The notes beneath the pieces were generated by a model. The model was not told the DNA's origin. It saw only the letters and a list, made by a program, of their open reading frames with translations, and did not search any database. 64,000 nt of DNA from NCBI RefSeq assembly GCF_017654605.1, contig NZ_CP072113.1, positions 2,852,001-2,916,000 on the forward strand, read 5' to 3'. The translations under genes were made by a program, and so were the position numbers. Below, piece after piece: positions 46,150 through 55,600 of this stretch. Position 1 is the first letter of the stretch. Each line of letters begins with the position of its first letter. Origin of the DNA: Yimella sp. cx-51 (GTDB lineage: Bacteria > Actinomycetota > Actinomycetes > Actinomycetales > Dermatophilaceae).

Positions 46150-46923
46150 TCAGCCCAACGTGAGCGGATCGGTGCGCGGGCTCCACCGCTGCGCATAGGT
46201 GCGCAGCACGCGCAGCTTGTGGACGTCGGTCTTGTGCGCCTCGGCGAGCGACACCTTCAGCCGGCAGAGCGCTGACTCCACGGCGTCATCAGCGTCCTGC
46301 TGTGGGCAGCGTCCGAGTTCATCGACGGACGAGCGCGCTGCGACCGAGAGACCCGCCAGGATCGCGTACGCCTCGGCAATCGTGCTCACCGCGGAGGTCG
46401 CCGTCTGCTGCTCGATCGGAGTGAGCGCGTCCAGGCGCCGGTGCACCTGGCGCACCAGCGCGGCGTCCTCGGGGCGACCAGCTGCTTGCAGCAGCTCGTC
46501 GGCGACCTCCCACGGACGGGTGCTCGCGCGCGACATCAGGCTGGGCCGCGGAAGGCTCCAGGCGACGCCGCTGCGTCCGGAGTCGTTACGGAAGGGCGGT
46601 CGGGCCGGGTCGAGGAGGTAGTCGGCGATCGCCACCAAACGCGCTGGATCATGGTCTTCGATCGCCTGCCACCACTCGTTGGCCATGCGCCGACAGCGAG
46701 GGTCTTGCCACGCGTTCTGCAGTAACCAACCGCTGCCCCGCACTCGCTCGTGCTGGCCTGCGGGCACCACCAGCAACTTGCCGCCGACGGCTCGATGACG
46801 CTTGGCGATGCGGGGTTCGACCACGATGTGTGTCGGGCCCAACGGACGCCCACCGGAGACTGCGCTGACGCACGTGTGGGACGGCTTGTCGGCTTCGATG
46901 ACGAGTCGGTCGATCACGGCCAT
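46150..46923 (-). CDS. Conserved hypothetical protein (local paralogue family, member 1)
   Basis: A 257-residue soluble protein with no recognisable family. The C-terminal 110 residues (RQVHRRLDALTPIEQQ to LRTYAQRWSPRTDPLTLG) parallel the C-terminus of the next gene, including the ending RTDPLTLG versus PDDPLSLG. The N-terminal part contains HTCVSAVSGGRPLGPTHIVV and ANEWWQAIEDHDPARLVAIA. It is probably cytoplasmic. Function unknown. Confidence 0.75.
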   Translation of the reverse strand: MAVIDRLVIEADKPSHTCVSAVSGGRPLGPTHIVVEPRIAKRHRAVGGKLLVVPAGQHERVRGSGWLLQNAWQDPRCRRMANEWWQAIEDHDPARLVAIADYLLDPARPPFRNDSGRSGVAWSLPRPSLMSRASTRPWEVADELLQAAGRPEDAALVRQVHRRLDALTPIEQQTATSAVSTIAEAYAILAGLSVAARSSVDELGRCPQQDADDAVESALCRLKVSLAEAHKTDVHKLRVLRTYAQRWSPRTDPLTLG

Positions 46924-47002
46924 GGGTCCCCCTTGGGCACAGTGCGCCCGCGCGCACGCAGGTGGGACGACTACGTCGCGGTCGTGGTTCCGCGTGCCCT
47001 GG

Positions 47003-47782
47003 TCAGCCCAGGCTGAGCGGGTCGTCCGGACGCTCCGCCCACTGGCCGGCGTAGCGGCGCAGCGCCCGCAGGCCGTCGGCGTCCCCGCGTTGTGCCTCGT
47101 TCAAGGCGACCGAAAGCCGTGACAGCGCCGCGTCGACCGCGGAGTGGGCGTCCTCCTGTGGGGTCGAGCCGTCGGGTCCCGGATGCACCTGCGCCGGCGA
47201 GGTGAGACGTCCGAGCAGGGTGAACGCCTCGATGATCGCCCGGATCGCCTGCCGAACGGCTTCCTGCTCCCGCACGGACAGACTGTCGAACCGAGCCACG
47301 ACCTGATCGACCAGCGCGGCGTCGTCCTCGCGGTCATTGCGCACCAGGAGCATCACTGCGTGCTCACGTGGAGTGCGGGCAAGCGGACGGTTCACCGGTG
47401 CGGGGCGCGAGGATGGCCGCGAACTGGAACGCGAATTTCCGGCGAGGTAGCCGGAGATCTGCATCACCCGGCTGCCGTTCAGCCGCTGGAGCGCGAACAC
47501 CAGATCTCGCACCACTTGCTCACCGTCGGCGGTCCTCAACCGACCGGCGAGCGAGTACGACTGCTGCCGCAAGGTTGCGTGCACGGGCATCGACACCATC
47601 AGCAGGCTGGCCGCTTTCGGCTGGAAGAACTGGGCCAAGCGGCGCTTGCCCGGCATCGCCGCGGTGAACCCGTAGTGCTCGGTGGCTGCCATACCGGCGA
47701 AACGCACCGCCAGCACCGTCGTGTACGCGTCCGGTGTCAGGACGTCAACCGCGGTGACGACAGGGAGCGGGTTCTGCGACAT
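47003..47782 (-). CDS. Conserved hypothetical protein (local paralogue family, member 2)
   Basis: A 259-residue protein, not recognised. N-terminal segment: MSQNPLPVVTAVDVLTPDAY, then LAVRFAGMAATEHYGFTAAM, PGKRRLAQFFQPKAASLLMV. A Ser/Arg/Pro linker lies at about residues 118-138. The C-terminal half (DDAALVDQVVARFDSLSVREQEAV) is shared with member 1. Its first 80 codons are duplicated at 48806-49047 on the other side of the kinase gene. Confidence 0.75.
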   Translation of the reverse strand: MSQNPLPVVTAVDVLTPDAYTTVLAVRFAGMAATEHYGFTAAMPGKRRLAQFFQPKAASLLMVSMPVHATLRQQSYSLAGRLRTADGEQVVRDLVFALQRLNGSRVMQISGYLAGNSRSSSRPSSRPAPVNRPLARTPREHAVMLLVRNDREDDAALVDQVVARFDSLSVREQEAVRQAIRAIIEAFTLLGRLTSPAQVHPGPDGSTPQEDAHSAVDAALSRLSVALNEAQRGDADGLRALRRYAGQWAERPDDPLSLG

Positions 47783-47832
47783 GCGAGCGACTTCCGGGCA
47801 GGCGTACTGGCGAGTTCAAGTATGCGACACCG
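47541..47832. repeat. 292-bp direct repeat, copy 1
   Basis: This segment covers the 5' part of paralogue member 2 and about 50 bases upstream. It recurs at 48806-49097 in the same orientation with a constant offset of 1265 bases and roughly 90 percent identity by eye. The two copies flank the fructosamine-kinase-like gene. Confidence 0.88.
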
Positions 47833-47866
47833 GCGCTCATCACATTCCCGAACCGCACGAGCCCTC

Positions 47867-48625
47867 TCAGCGGTAGCGCCGCGCCGCCGCCATCGTCTGC
47901 GCGGCGTAGCCACTGCCGAAGAGCAGGGCGTGCACGGCGAGCGGAAACAGCTGGTGGAGCGCCACTCGGTCGCGCCACCCGTCGGCAAGCGGATGCGCCT
48001 CGTCGTACGCGGCCACGATGCGGTCGAGGTGTGGTGTTCCGAAGAGGGCGAGCATCGCCAGGTCGTACTCCCGGTGTCCGCCGTGAGCCGCCGGATCGAT
48101 GAGCACCGCTCCCTGCTCGGTCCACATCAGATTTCCCGACCACAGATCTCCGTGCACGCGAGCCGGCACATCATCGGTGTCGAACTCTCCCGCTGCCACC
48201 CGCTCGGCCAGTTGTTCCAGGAGTGCTCCGTCGCCGGCACTCAACGCTCCGGCGTCGACGCATCGCTGAGCGATCGGACGTAGCCGCTGGTCGGCGTAGA
48301 ACTCACCCCAGCTGTCAGTGGGGTCGAGATCCAACTGGATCGGCTGCTCCAGCGGGCCGAAGTAGCCGTCTCCATGCCAGCCCTGCGGAGGACAGCCGAA
48401 GGCGTCTGCTCCCGCGTCATGCGTGATCGCGAGTGCACGTCCGAAGGCCTCAGCGGTGCGGGACGTCGGCGCAGTCCCGGCGAGCCGCTTGAGGTCGAGG
48501 TGATCGTCGCTGACGTCGACGACCTCCACGACCGGCGCGCCATCAGCTGCTGCGAGCCACCGCAATCCGGCTGCTTCCCAACGGAAATAGCCTTCGGGAG
48601 CGCGGCGACTTTGCTTGCGGAACAT
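47867..48625 (-). CDS. Fructosamine kinase family protein
   Basis: Predicted ATP-dependent kinase of 252 residues in the fructosamine-3-kinase/ketosamine kinase family, which repairs glycated amines. N-terminal FRWEAAGLRWLAAADGAPVV, DLKRLAGTAP, then WHGDGYFGPLEQPIQLD. The catalytic loop is ARVHGDLWSGNLMW (Asp about residue 167), and the metal-binding Asp is in AVLIDPAAHGGHREYDLAML. ATG 48625 follows GGTGAGGGG; the longer upstream frame is not supported. Confidence 0.88.
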   Translation of the reverse strand: MFRKQSRRAPEGYFRWEAAGLRWLAAADGAPVVEVVDVSDDHLDLKRLAGTAPTSRTAEAFGRALAITHDAGADAFGCPPQGWHGDGYFGPLEQPIQLDLDPTDSWGEFYADQRLRPIAQRCVDAGALSAGDGALLEQLAERVAAGEFDTDDVPARVHGDLWSGNLMWTEQGAVLIDPAAHGGHREYDLAMLALFGTPHLDRIVAAYDEAHPLADGWRDRVALHQLFPLAVHALLFGSGYAAQTMAAARRYR

Positions 48626-48751
48626 CCCCTCACCTTCGCACGCTGCAACCTTTCGGCGACACCTGCGACGCCTCGCTCGAGACATGCCAGCACCCCAGGC
48701 CCGACACCCATCCCGTTGTGTTCGCGTCCCTCAAGCCCCTGGACGAATGGC

Positions 48752-49047
48752 GCGTCCAGTGGTCGCTGCACATGACGCACCAGCGCGGCGTCGTCGGTGC
48801 GCAGCCGACCAGACAGTGAGTGTGACTGCTGCCGCAAGGTTGCGTGCACGGGCACCGACACCATCAGCAGGCTGGCCGCCTTAGGCTGGAAGAACTGGGT
48901 CAGTCGGCGTTTGCCTGGCATCGCGGCGGTGAACCCGTAGTGCTCGGTGGCTGTCATGCCGGCGAAACGCACCGCCAGCACCGTCGTGTACGCGTCCGGT
49001 GTCAGGACGTCGACCGCGGTGACGACGGTGAGCGGGTTCTGCGACAT
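48752..49047 (-). pseudogene. Truncated duplicate of paralogue member 2
   Basis: From ATG 49047 about 80 codons match the start of member 2 almost residue for residue (MSQNPLTVVTAVDVLTPDAY, RQQSHSLSGRLRTD). The frame then jumps straight to DDAALVRHVQRPLDA, which corresponds to a segment about 85 residues further on in the intact paralogues. Homology then ends. The copy has an internal deletion and no C-terminus, so it is a dead gene copy left by the 292-bp duplication. Confidence 0.8.
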
Positions 49048-49097
49048 GCGAGCGACTTCCGGGCAGGAGTGAGGGCGAGTCCAAGCATGCGATACCG
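48806..49097. repeat. 292-bp direct repeat, copy 2
   Basis: The second copy of the segment at 47541-47832, in the same orientation. Differences are scattered single-base changes, many at third codon positions. Recombination between the copies would delete the kinase gene. Confidence 0.88.
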
Positions 49098-49225
49098 CAA
49101 CTCGTGCGCCCGCGGCTCACGGGTGGAGGACCTCTTGGTCGACGAGTAAGGGTCTAGGCCCGCGGCTTGAAGATCTGCAAGGGTTGGATTCTTCGCCAGC
49201 TGGCGCTCCTATGCGAGGAGAAGCG

Positions 49226-49483
49226 ATGAAGTTGATGGTTCGGTTCTTGGCAGCCGCATCGATGTCGTGCGGTCTTGTCTTTGGCGTCGCCGGCTCAGCG
49301 CCCGCGTCTACGACCTCATATCGCTGGTATCCGTGGGGTTACTACCAGACATTGAGTCAGTGCAATGCTACGGGAGCGGCGATCTGCGATCCGCCCGATG
49401 TCGTTGACTACAGGTGTACTTTGGAGCGTTACGGACCCCATCCGGGCTGGTATCACTTGTACATCGCATCGCAAACGCCATGA
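49226..49483 (+). CDS. Small secreted cysteine-containing protein
   Basis: An 85-residue protein with a signal peptide (MKLMVRFLAAASMSCGLVFG, probable cleavage after SAPA). The mature part of about 56 residues is rich in Tyr, Trp and Pro and has three cysteines (YRWYPWGYYQTLSQC, AAICDPP, DYRCTLE). No enzyme motif is visible. ATG 49226 is preceded by GCGAGGAG. Its stop overlaps the next gene's ATG by four bases. Function unknown. Confidence 0.72.
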   Translation: MKLMVRFLAAASMSCGLVFGVAGSAPASTTSYRWYPWGYYQTLSQCNATGAAICDPPDVVDYRCTLERYGPHPGWYHLYIASQTP

Positions 49484-49986
49484 TCGAACTGCGCGTCACA
49501 GGTGTGCTGGACGGCGACTTGATCCGAGCCTCCCCGCGGTCCGGGCCTGTTCACACCGATTCTGACCTGAGTTTTCGGGTCGCTGGAGCAGGTTTGGACG
49601 CACCAAGAGTCGACCACCATGACTTCGTCGACCAGTTATGTGTTCTCGAAGGGGCTTGGGATGGGAGGGTGCTTCAGGTACATGCCTCCAATCCTTCGAT
49701 CCCGCCAGATCTCAGCGGCGGTTCTATGGAGGACTGCCAGGCCGCCATATCGTCTGCGCCCAGTCGCGCCTCCGAACAGTTTCCCGGCAGGCCATGTCTC
49801 GTCACGCTAGGCATGGGCTGGATAGCTGAGGATCGCCACCGAGTCGTCGCGATGTCGCTCGACTACGCGGATGAAATTGAACAATGGCGCCGTGAACACG
49901 CCGATCTGATTGACCTCGTCTACTTCGCCGTAGACCAATCAGCGGTGGAACGGCTATCGGCCGATCGCGGGGTGGTCGAGTTCTGA
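49480..49986 (+). CDS. Hypothetical protein coupled to the small secreted protein
   Basis: A 168-residue soluble protein with no family I recognise. It starts MIELRVTGVLDGDLIRASPR and contains EDCQAAISSAPSRASEQFPG and an acidic C-terminal helix (DYADEIEQWRREHADLIDLV). The ATG lies inside the stop of the preceding gene (ATGA), so the two are translated together. GC is a little lower than in surrounding housekeeping genes. It could be an immunity or chaperone partner, but nothing in the sequence proves that. Confidence 0.65.
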   Translation: MIELRVTGVLDGDLIRASPRSGPVHTDSDLSFRVAGAGLDAPRVDHHDFVDQLCVLEGAWDGRVLQVHASNPSIPPDLSGGSMEDCQAAISSAPSRASEQFPGRPCLVTLGMGWIAEDRHRVVAMSLDYADEIEQWRREHADLIDLVYFAVDQSAVERLSADRGVVEF

Positions 49987-50114
49987 GATCAGCAGTCATC
50001 AGCGACTACAGACCCTGACAATCAGCCAGCCACAACCTGGGCCAGCAGATGACCGCGGGCGTCGGAGCGCGAACTCACGACGAGAGATCGTAGATCCACG
50101 TGTCGCCTGCGAGC

Positions 50115-50906
50115 TCAGCGTAATTGGCCGGGCAACTCCTTGGCGGCCTCGACCATCGCTGGGCCATACCAGGTGATGAGCCGGCCGCTGATCAATCGGG
50201 TCGGGACGGCGGTGAAAGCCTCCGGACCGTCGTCCGGCGTGAAGACGTACGGCTCGTCGGGCAGCAGCACCAGATCGGCCAGGTCGGTGCTGTCGAGAGC
50301 GCTCAGTTCGGCGTGCGGGTAGCGGCCTTCCGCGCCGTCGGGCACCACCACCTCGTAGCCGAGCCGCGCCAACAGGTCTGCGGTGTATGTCGGATGCCCA
50401 ACGACCATCCACGGGTCGCGCCAGATCGGCACCACCACCCCGCGAGTGCCTTCTGATTCGGCAAGCTCGCTCTCGCGCCCTGCCGACTCTTGCCAGAGGT
50501 GGTCGGCTTCGTCCAGCCACTCCGGGGCGTCCCACCCGAGGACGCCGGTGAACAACCGCCGCATCGAGCCGAGCGCTTGGGGCACAGTCTCGATGTCGGT
50601 GACCCACACCGTAATTCCCCTGTCGCGCAGTCGCTTGACGTCGAGTTCGCGGTTCTCTTCCTTGTTCGCCACGACAAGCTCGGGATCGAGCGCGGTGATC
50701 GCAGCAAGGTCGGGGTTCTTGGTGCCACGCACCCGTGGGACGTCGAGAGCAGCCGGGTGGGTGCACCAGTCGGTCGCCCCGACCAATGCGTCCGGCGTGG
50801 TTGCCGCGATGGCTTCGGTGAGTGAGGGCACCAGGCTGACCACTCGTCGCACCGGTGCGTCTGGCAACTCGACCTGGAATCCGAGGTCGTCGGTCAACGT
50901 CCGCAT
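50115..50906 (-). CDS. Helical-backbone metal receptor-like protein without signal peptide
   Basis: A 263-residue protein with the type III periplasmic-binding fold seen in cobalamin and iron receptors. VRRVVSLVPSLTEAIAATTP, then GATDWCTHPAALDVPRVRGT, KNPDLAAITALDPELVVANK are the family's N-terminal signature, and LLARLGYEVVVPDGAEGRYP is in the second lobe. The chosen start MRTLTDDLGFQVELPD gives no export signal, and no permease or ATPase gene is adjacent. Such orphan cytoplasmic members occur in actinobacteria; their role is unclear. Confidence 0.8.
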   Translation of the reverse strand: MRTLTDDLGFQVELPDAPVRRVVSLVPSLTEAIAATTPDALVGATDWCTHPAALDVPRVRGTKNPDLAAITALDPELVVANKEENRELDVKRLRDRGITVWVTDIETVPQALGSMRRLFTGVLGWDAPEWLDEADHLWQESAGRESELAESEGTRGVVVPIWRDPWMVVGHPTYTADLLARLGYEVVVPDGAEGRYPHAELSALDSTDLADLVLLPDEPYVFTPDDGPEAFTAVPTRLISGRLITWYGPAMVEAAKELPGQLR

Positions 50907-51075
50907 GGTCTCGACCGTAATGCGCCAAAGGGTCCGCCACATCGCCGGTGGACCCGACACGTCGACTGAACAGAAACCGGACCGCATGGCAAGTCAGAAC
51001 AATTCCCACTCGTGCCGCTGGCGGATCCCGCCAAGACTGAACCTGTCATCTCACCCGATCAACCGAAGGTTTGAA

Positions 51076-51228
51076 ATGGACTGCACCAAGTGCCACCGCC
51101 CGTTGAAGGACTGCCCGAGCTGCAACGGCGGCCGCGCGAGCGGCATCGCTGGAAAGCTGAGCTGCTCCAAATGCGACTCCACCGGCCTGGTCTGCAACGA
51201 GCACGGCGGCCACCACGGTCGTCGTTGA
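51076..51228 (+). CDS. Mini zinc-ribbon-like protein
   Basis: A 50-residue protein with CTKC, CPSCNGG and CSKCDSTGLVC motifs, resembling the CxxCxGxG elements of DnaJ-type zinc domains, ending in a His-rich tail. It could bind one or two zinc ions. It is followed after about 85 bases by a TerD-domain gene on the same strand, and the two may be cotranscribed. No gene family name is known to me. Confidence 0.65.
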   Translation: MDCTKCHRPLKDCPSCNGGRASGIAGKLSCSKCDSTGLVCNEHGGHHGRR

Positions 51229-51315
51229 CGTCCGCCGAACGTGGGAGGTCGCGCTCTCAACCGTGCGGCCTCCCACTCCCATCAGATCCTTCAACTTTCG
51301 GACGAGGAGCTTCAC

Positions 51316-52476
51316 GTGAAGTGCGACGGACTGGAACTGCACACCCGACTGGACCTCACGGCTGCGGCCCGATCGATCAATGCCTCGTTCGCTCGGATGA
51401 AGGCCGACTCGGTCGAGCCGGTCGAGCAGAGCAGCAATCCGCTCGACACCATCGGTGAGGTGCTACCCGACGTCGCGGTCGTCGGTAACCGGGCGGGCAG
51501 GCTGAACATGTGGGCCATCCAGGTGTACATCTACGCGATGGACGATGGCTGCCTGATCGAGCTGGTCGCCCTCGGTGATGGTGGATTCACCCGGGCATGG
51601 GCGGGTACGCGCAACTCGTTCTCCTTGAGCAAGAGCCGGAACCAGGTACAGCTCATGCTGGCCGATCTCAAGAAGGCAGACCCCTCACTACGGCTTCTTT
51701 CCGCAGATGCACCCGTGCCTGCGCCTATCGCGGCGCCGCCACCCAGTGCACCTGCTGTCAACGCCATCGCCCGCGCCGCGCCACCCGTCACGGTGAGGCC
51801 ACCGACTGATCCGTACGCACACACGCCACCGGTCGCCGCAAAGGCGCAGTCGGCACTGGCAGTGTCACCCGCATCGATACCGCCGGTCGCAGCGGTTCCC
51901 ATAGGACCGGTCGGTGTTGTTCGTCACCTCGACAGCGGCCCGACCACCCTGGTGCGTGGAGCGAACATCCAACTCGCGCCGTCCGCCCTGCCCCAGCTGC
52001 GTGTCAAAACGACCTGGCAGACCCCTTCCGGTTCCGGTCTCGACGTGTCGGCGCTTGCCTTGGACGGAGCGCAGCGGGCCGCGTCGGAATCGCATTTCGT
52101 CTTCTACGGCAACCCTCGGTCGCCGGACGGAGCGCTTGCCGTGCGCTCAAGCTCTCCGGGTACGGCGACAGTTGAAATCGTCATTGGTCAGTTGCCGACG
52201 TGGGTGGAAAAGGTCGTCGTCATCGCATCGGTCGACCCGGCTGGAACACAGATCACATTCGCATCGGTGCAGCACCTTGTCACGACGGTGCACGCCGTGC
52301 ACGACCAGGCCACCCTGGCGGGGTGCGACTCCAGCAGCGGAGCCACGCAGGAAACGGCGATGCTCTTGTGTGAGTTCTACCGCCGCAATGATGCGTGGCG
52401 GTTTCGGGCGGTCGGCCAAGGATTCTTCGACGGGCTCGCCGGGGTCATCCGAACCTTCGGGCTCCAGACGGCCTGA
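51316..52476 (+). CDS. TerD-domain protein with an extra N-terminal domain
   Basis: A 386-residue protein. Residues 1-125 form an unrecognised domain (LELHTRLDLTAAARSINASF, RAWAGTRNSFSLSKSRNQVQ). A Pro/Ala-rich linker spans about 130-215. The C-terminal TerD (stress/tellurite) domain begins TTLVRGANIQL and includes DVSALALDG, FVFYGNPRSPDGAL, LCEFYRRNDAWRFRAVGQGF and DGLAGVIRTFG. TerD domains bind calcium. GTG 51316 follows GAGGAGC. No other ter genes are in the window. Confidence 0.83.
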   Translation: MKCDGLELHTRLDLTAAARSINASFARMKADSVEPVEQSSNPLDTIGEVLPDVAVVGNRAGRLNMWAIQVYIYAMDDGCLIELVALGDGGFTRAWAGTRNSFSLSKSRNQVQLMLADLKKADPSLRLLSADAPVPAPIAAPPPSAPAVNAIARAAPPVTVRPPTDPYAHTPPVAAKAQSALAVSPASIPPVAAVPIGPVGVVRHLDSGPTTLVRGANIQLAPSALPQLRVKTTWQTPSGSGLDVSALALDGAQRAASESHFVFYGNPRSPDGALAVRSSSPGTATVEIVIGQLPTWVEKVVVIASVDPAGTQITFASVQHLVTTVHAVHDQATLAGCDSSSGATQETAMLLCEFYRRNDAWRFRAVGQGFFDGLAGVIRTFGLQTA

Positions 52477-52484
52477 CAAGCCTC

Positions 52485-52527
52485 CCTGCGGAGGGACGTC
52501 GACACCGTCGGTTCGTCCCTCCGCAGG
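52485..52527. terminator. Bidirectional terminator hairpin
   Basis: Perfect 13-bp stem: CCTGCGGAGGGAC at 52485-52497 with GTCCCTCCGCAGG at 52515-52527, around a 17-base loop. It lies nine bases after the TerD-gene stop and before the convergent icmF stop. There is no T-run, as is common in high-GC actinobacteria. Confidence 0.75.
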
Positions 52528-52601
52528 CTCGGGCCGCTGATCGAGGGATCGACGGACGTGGCTGCGAGCGCGGCGATCCGTTGATCTCCTGCGAGCATGC
52601 C

Positions 52602-55600
52602 TCAGACGTTGCGGCGGTACTGCCCGCCCACCTCGAAGAAAGCCTCGGTGATCTGCTGCAACGAGCACACCCGAGCGGCGCGCATCAACACGTCGAACAC
52701 GTTGTCGCCGTTCACCGCCGCTGCCCGCAACTCGTCCAGCGCCTGCTTCGCCTCACTCTTGTGGCGCTGCTGGAAATCGCGGACGCGCGTCAGCTGCGAC
52801 TGCTTCTCGCTCTCGGTGCCGCGGGCGAGTTCAATCTGCTTCGGCGTGCCGTCGTCTGCCTTGGGATTGCGGAAGGTGTTGACGCCGATGATCGGCAGCG
52901 AACCGTCGTGCTTGCGGTGTTCGTAGAGCATCGACTCGTCCTGGATACGACCGCGCTGGTAGCCGGTCTCCATCGCGCCGAGGACGCCGCCACGCTCGGT
53001 GATGCGGTCGAACTCCTTGAGCACCGCCGCCTCCACCAGGTCGGTGAGTTCGTCGATGATGAATGAACCCTGCAGCGGGTTCTCGTTCATCGCCAGGCCC
53101 CACTCGCGGTTGATGATCAGCTGGATCGCCAGCGCGCGACGCACCGATTCCTCGGTGGGGGTGGTGACAGCCTCGTCGTAGGCGTTGGTGTGCAACGAGT
53201 TGGCGTTGTCGTAGATCGCGATGAGCGCCTGCAGCGTGGTGCGGATGTCGTTGAAGTCCATCTCCTGCGCGTGCAAGGAGCGGCCGGACGTCTGCACGTG
53301 GTACTTCAGCTTCTGGCTGCGATCATTGGCGCCGTACTTCTCCTTCATCGCGATAGCCCAGATGCGGCGGGCCACGCGGCCGAGCACCGAATATTCAGGG
53401 TCCATGCCGTTGCTGAAGAAGAAGCTGAGGTTGGGCGCGAAGTGGTCGATGTCCATGCCGCGGGCCAGGTAGCTCTCGACATAGGTGAAGCCGTTGGCGA
53501 GGGTGAAGGCGAGCTGGCTGATGGGGTTGGCCCCCGCCTCGGCGATGTGATAGCCGGAGATGCTCACCGAGTAGAAGTTGCGCACCTGGTGGTCGATGAA
53601 CCACTGCTGGATGTCGCCCATCATCTTCAGGCTGAACTCGGTGGAGAAGATGCAGGTGTTCTGGCCCTGATCTTCCTTGAGGATGTCGGCCTGCACGGTG
53701 CCGCGGACGTTGGCGACGGCGTACGCAGCGAGTTCCTTGCGCTCCTCCTCGCTGGGCTCGTGCCCTTCACGCTCGATAAAGGCGTCGACCTGCTGGTCGA
53801 TGGCGGTGTTGAGGAAGAACGCGAGGATCGTCGGCGCCGGACCATTAATCGTCATTGAGACACTAGTGGTCGGCGAGACCAGATCGAACCCGTCGTAGAG
53901 CACCTTCATGTCTTCGAGCGTCGCGATGGAGACGCCGGATGTGCCGACCTTGCCGTAGACGTCCGGGCGCTCGTCCGGGTCGCGACCGTAGAGGGTCACC
54001 GAGTCGAACGCCGTCGACAAGCGGGTCGCCGGTTGACCCTCCGACAGCAGCTTGAAGCGGCGGTTGGTGCGGAAGGGGTCGCCCTCACCGGCGAACATGC
54101 GTGCTGGGTCTTCGCCTTCACGCTTGAACGGGAAAACGCCTGCGGTGTAGGGGAAGTAGCCGGGGAGGTTCTCCCGCCGCAGGAACTTCACCAGTTCGCC
54201 GTGATCGTCGAAACGGGGCAACGCAACGCGCGGAATCTTGTTGCCCGACAACGACTCCCGAGTGAGCTTGTTGACGATCTCGCGGTCGCGGATCTTCACC
54301 ACCTGCTCATCGCCGGAGTACGACTCCACGATGCTCGGCCACTTCACGAGTGCCTTCGAGACCTCGTCGGGGACGTCCTGCTGCGCCTTTTCCAGCAGTT
54401 CGGCCACGCTCGCCGGCACGTCGTCGGCCAGTTCACCGGCAACCAACTCGAAGCGCTGGGCGCGAGCCGCAGCAGCGGCGAACTTGTCGGTGTCGGCGTG
54501 ATAGCCACGGACCGCATCGGAGATCTCCGACAGGTAGCGGACGCGGGAGGCCGGGACGATCGTGGCGATGCGGGTCGACTGCTTGGTGTCGACGCGCGGC
54601 AGCACGCCTTCCTCGACGTGCATCCCCTTGTCGGACAACAGGGTTCGCAGCTCCTGGTAGAGCGCAGTGACGCCGTCGTCGTTGAAGGTGGCCGCGGAGG
54701 TGCCGTAGACCGGCATATCCTCAGGCTTCTTGCCGAAGGCTTCCCGGTTGCGCACCATCTGGCGTCCGACATCGCGGAGGGCGTCCTCGGCTCCGCGACG
54801 CTCGAACTTGTTGATCGCCACGACATCAGCGAGGTCGAGCATGTCGATTTTCTCCAGCTGACTGGAGGCGCCGAACTCCGGCGTCATGACGTACATCGAC
54901 ACGTCGGAGTAGTCGATGATCGCCGAATCCCCCTGGCCCACGCCGGGGGTTTCGAGAATGATCAGGTCGAAGCCGGACGCCTTGGTCAGCGCCAGGATCT
55001 GGTCGAGGTGCTCGGGCACCTGGTTGTTGCCGCGGGTGGCAAGCGAGCGGAAGAAGATGCGGTCGCCGTCCAGCGAGCTCATCCGGATGCGGTCGCCCAG
55101 CAGAGCTCCACCGCCACGCGAACGGGTCGGGTCGATCGCGAGCACGGCGATACGCAGCTTGTCCTGTTGGTCGAGGCGCATGCGGCGCACGAGTTCGTCG
55201 GTGAGTGACGACTTACCCGAGCCACCGGTGCCGGTGATGCCGAGCACCGGCACACTGCGCTTGACCGCGGCGGTGTTGATCGTGTCGATGAACTCAGCAG
55301 GCAGGACGCCCTGCTCGGCGCCGGTGATGGCGCGCGCGATCGCGGCCCGATCACCGGAGAGCACGGCATCCGCATCGGCGTGATCGAGCTGCCACAGGTC
55401 GTAGTCGCAGTCGGCGACCACGGAGTTGATCATGCCGACGAGCCCCATGCGCTGACCGTCCTCCGGAGAGAAGATCGTGACGCCGGCCTTGCGCAACCGG
55501 TCGATCTCGTCGTGCACGATGACGCCGCCACCACCCCCGACCACCTTCACGTGCTCAGCGCCGGCCTGCTTGAGAAGGTCGATGAGGTATTCGAAGTACT

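Noticed and set aside
51316-52476. A ter operon (tellurite/phage-defence cluster)
   Set aside because: Only one TerD-domain gene is present; no TerC, TerB or ATP-grasp partners are nearby.
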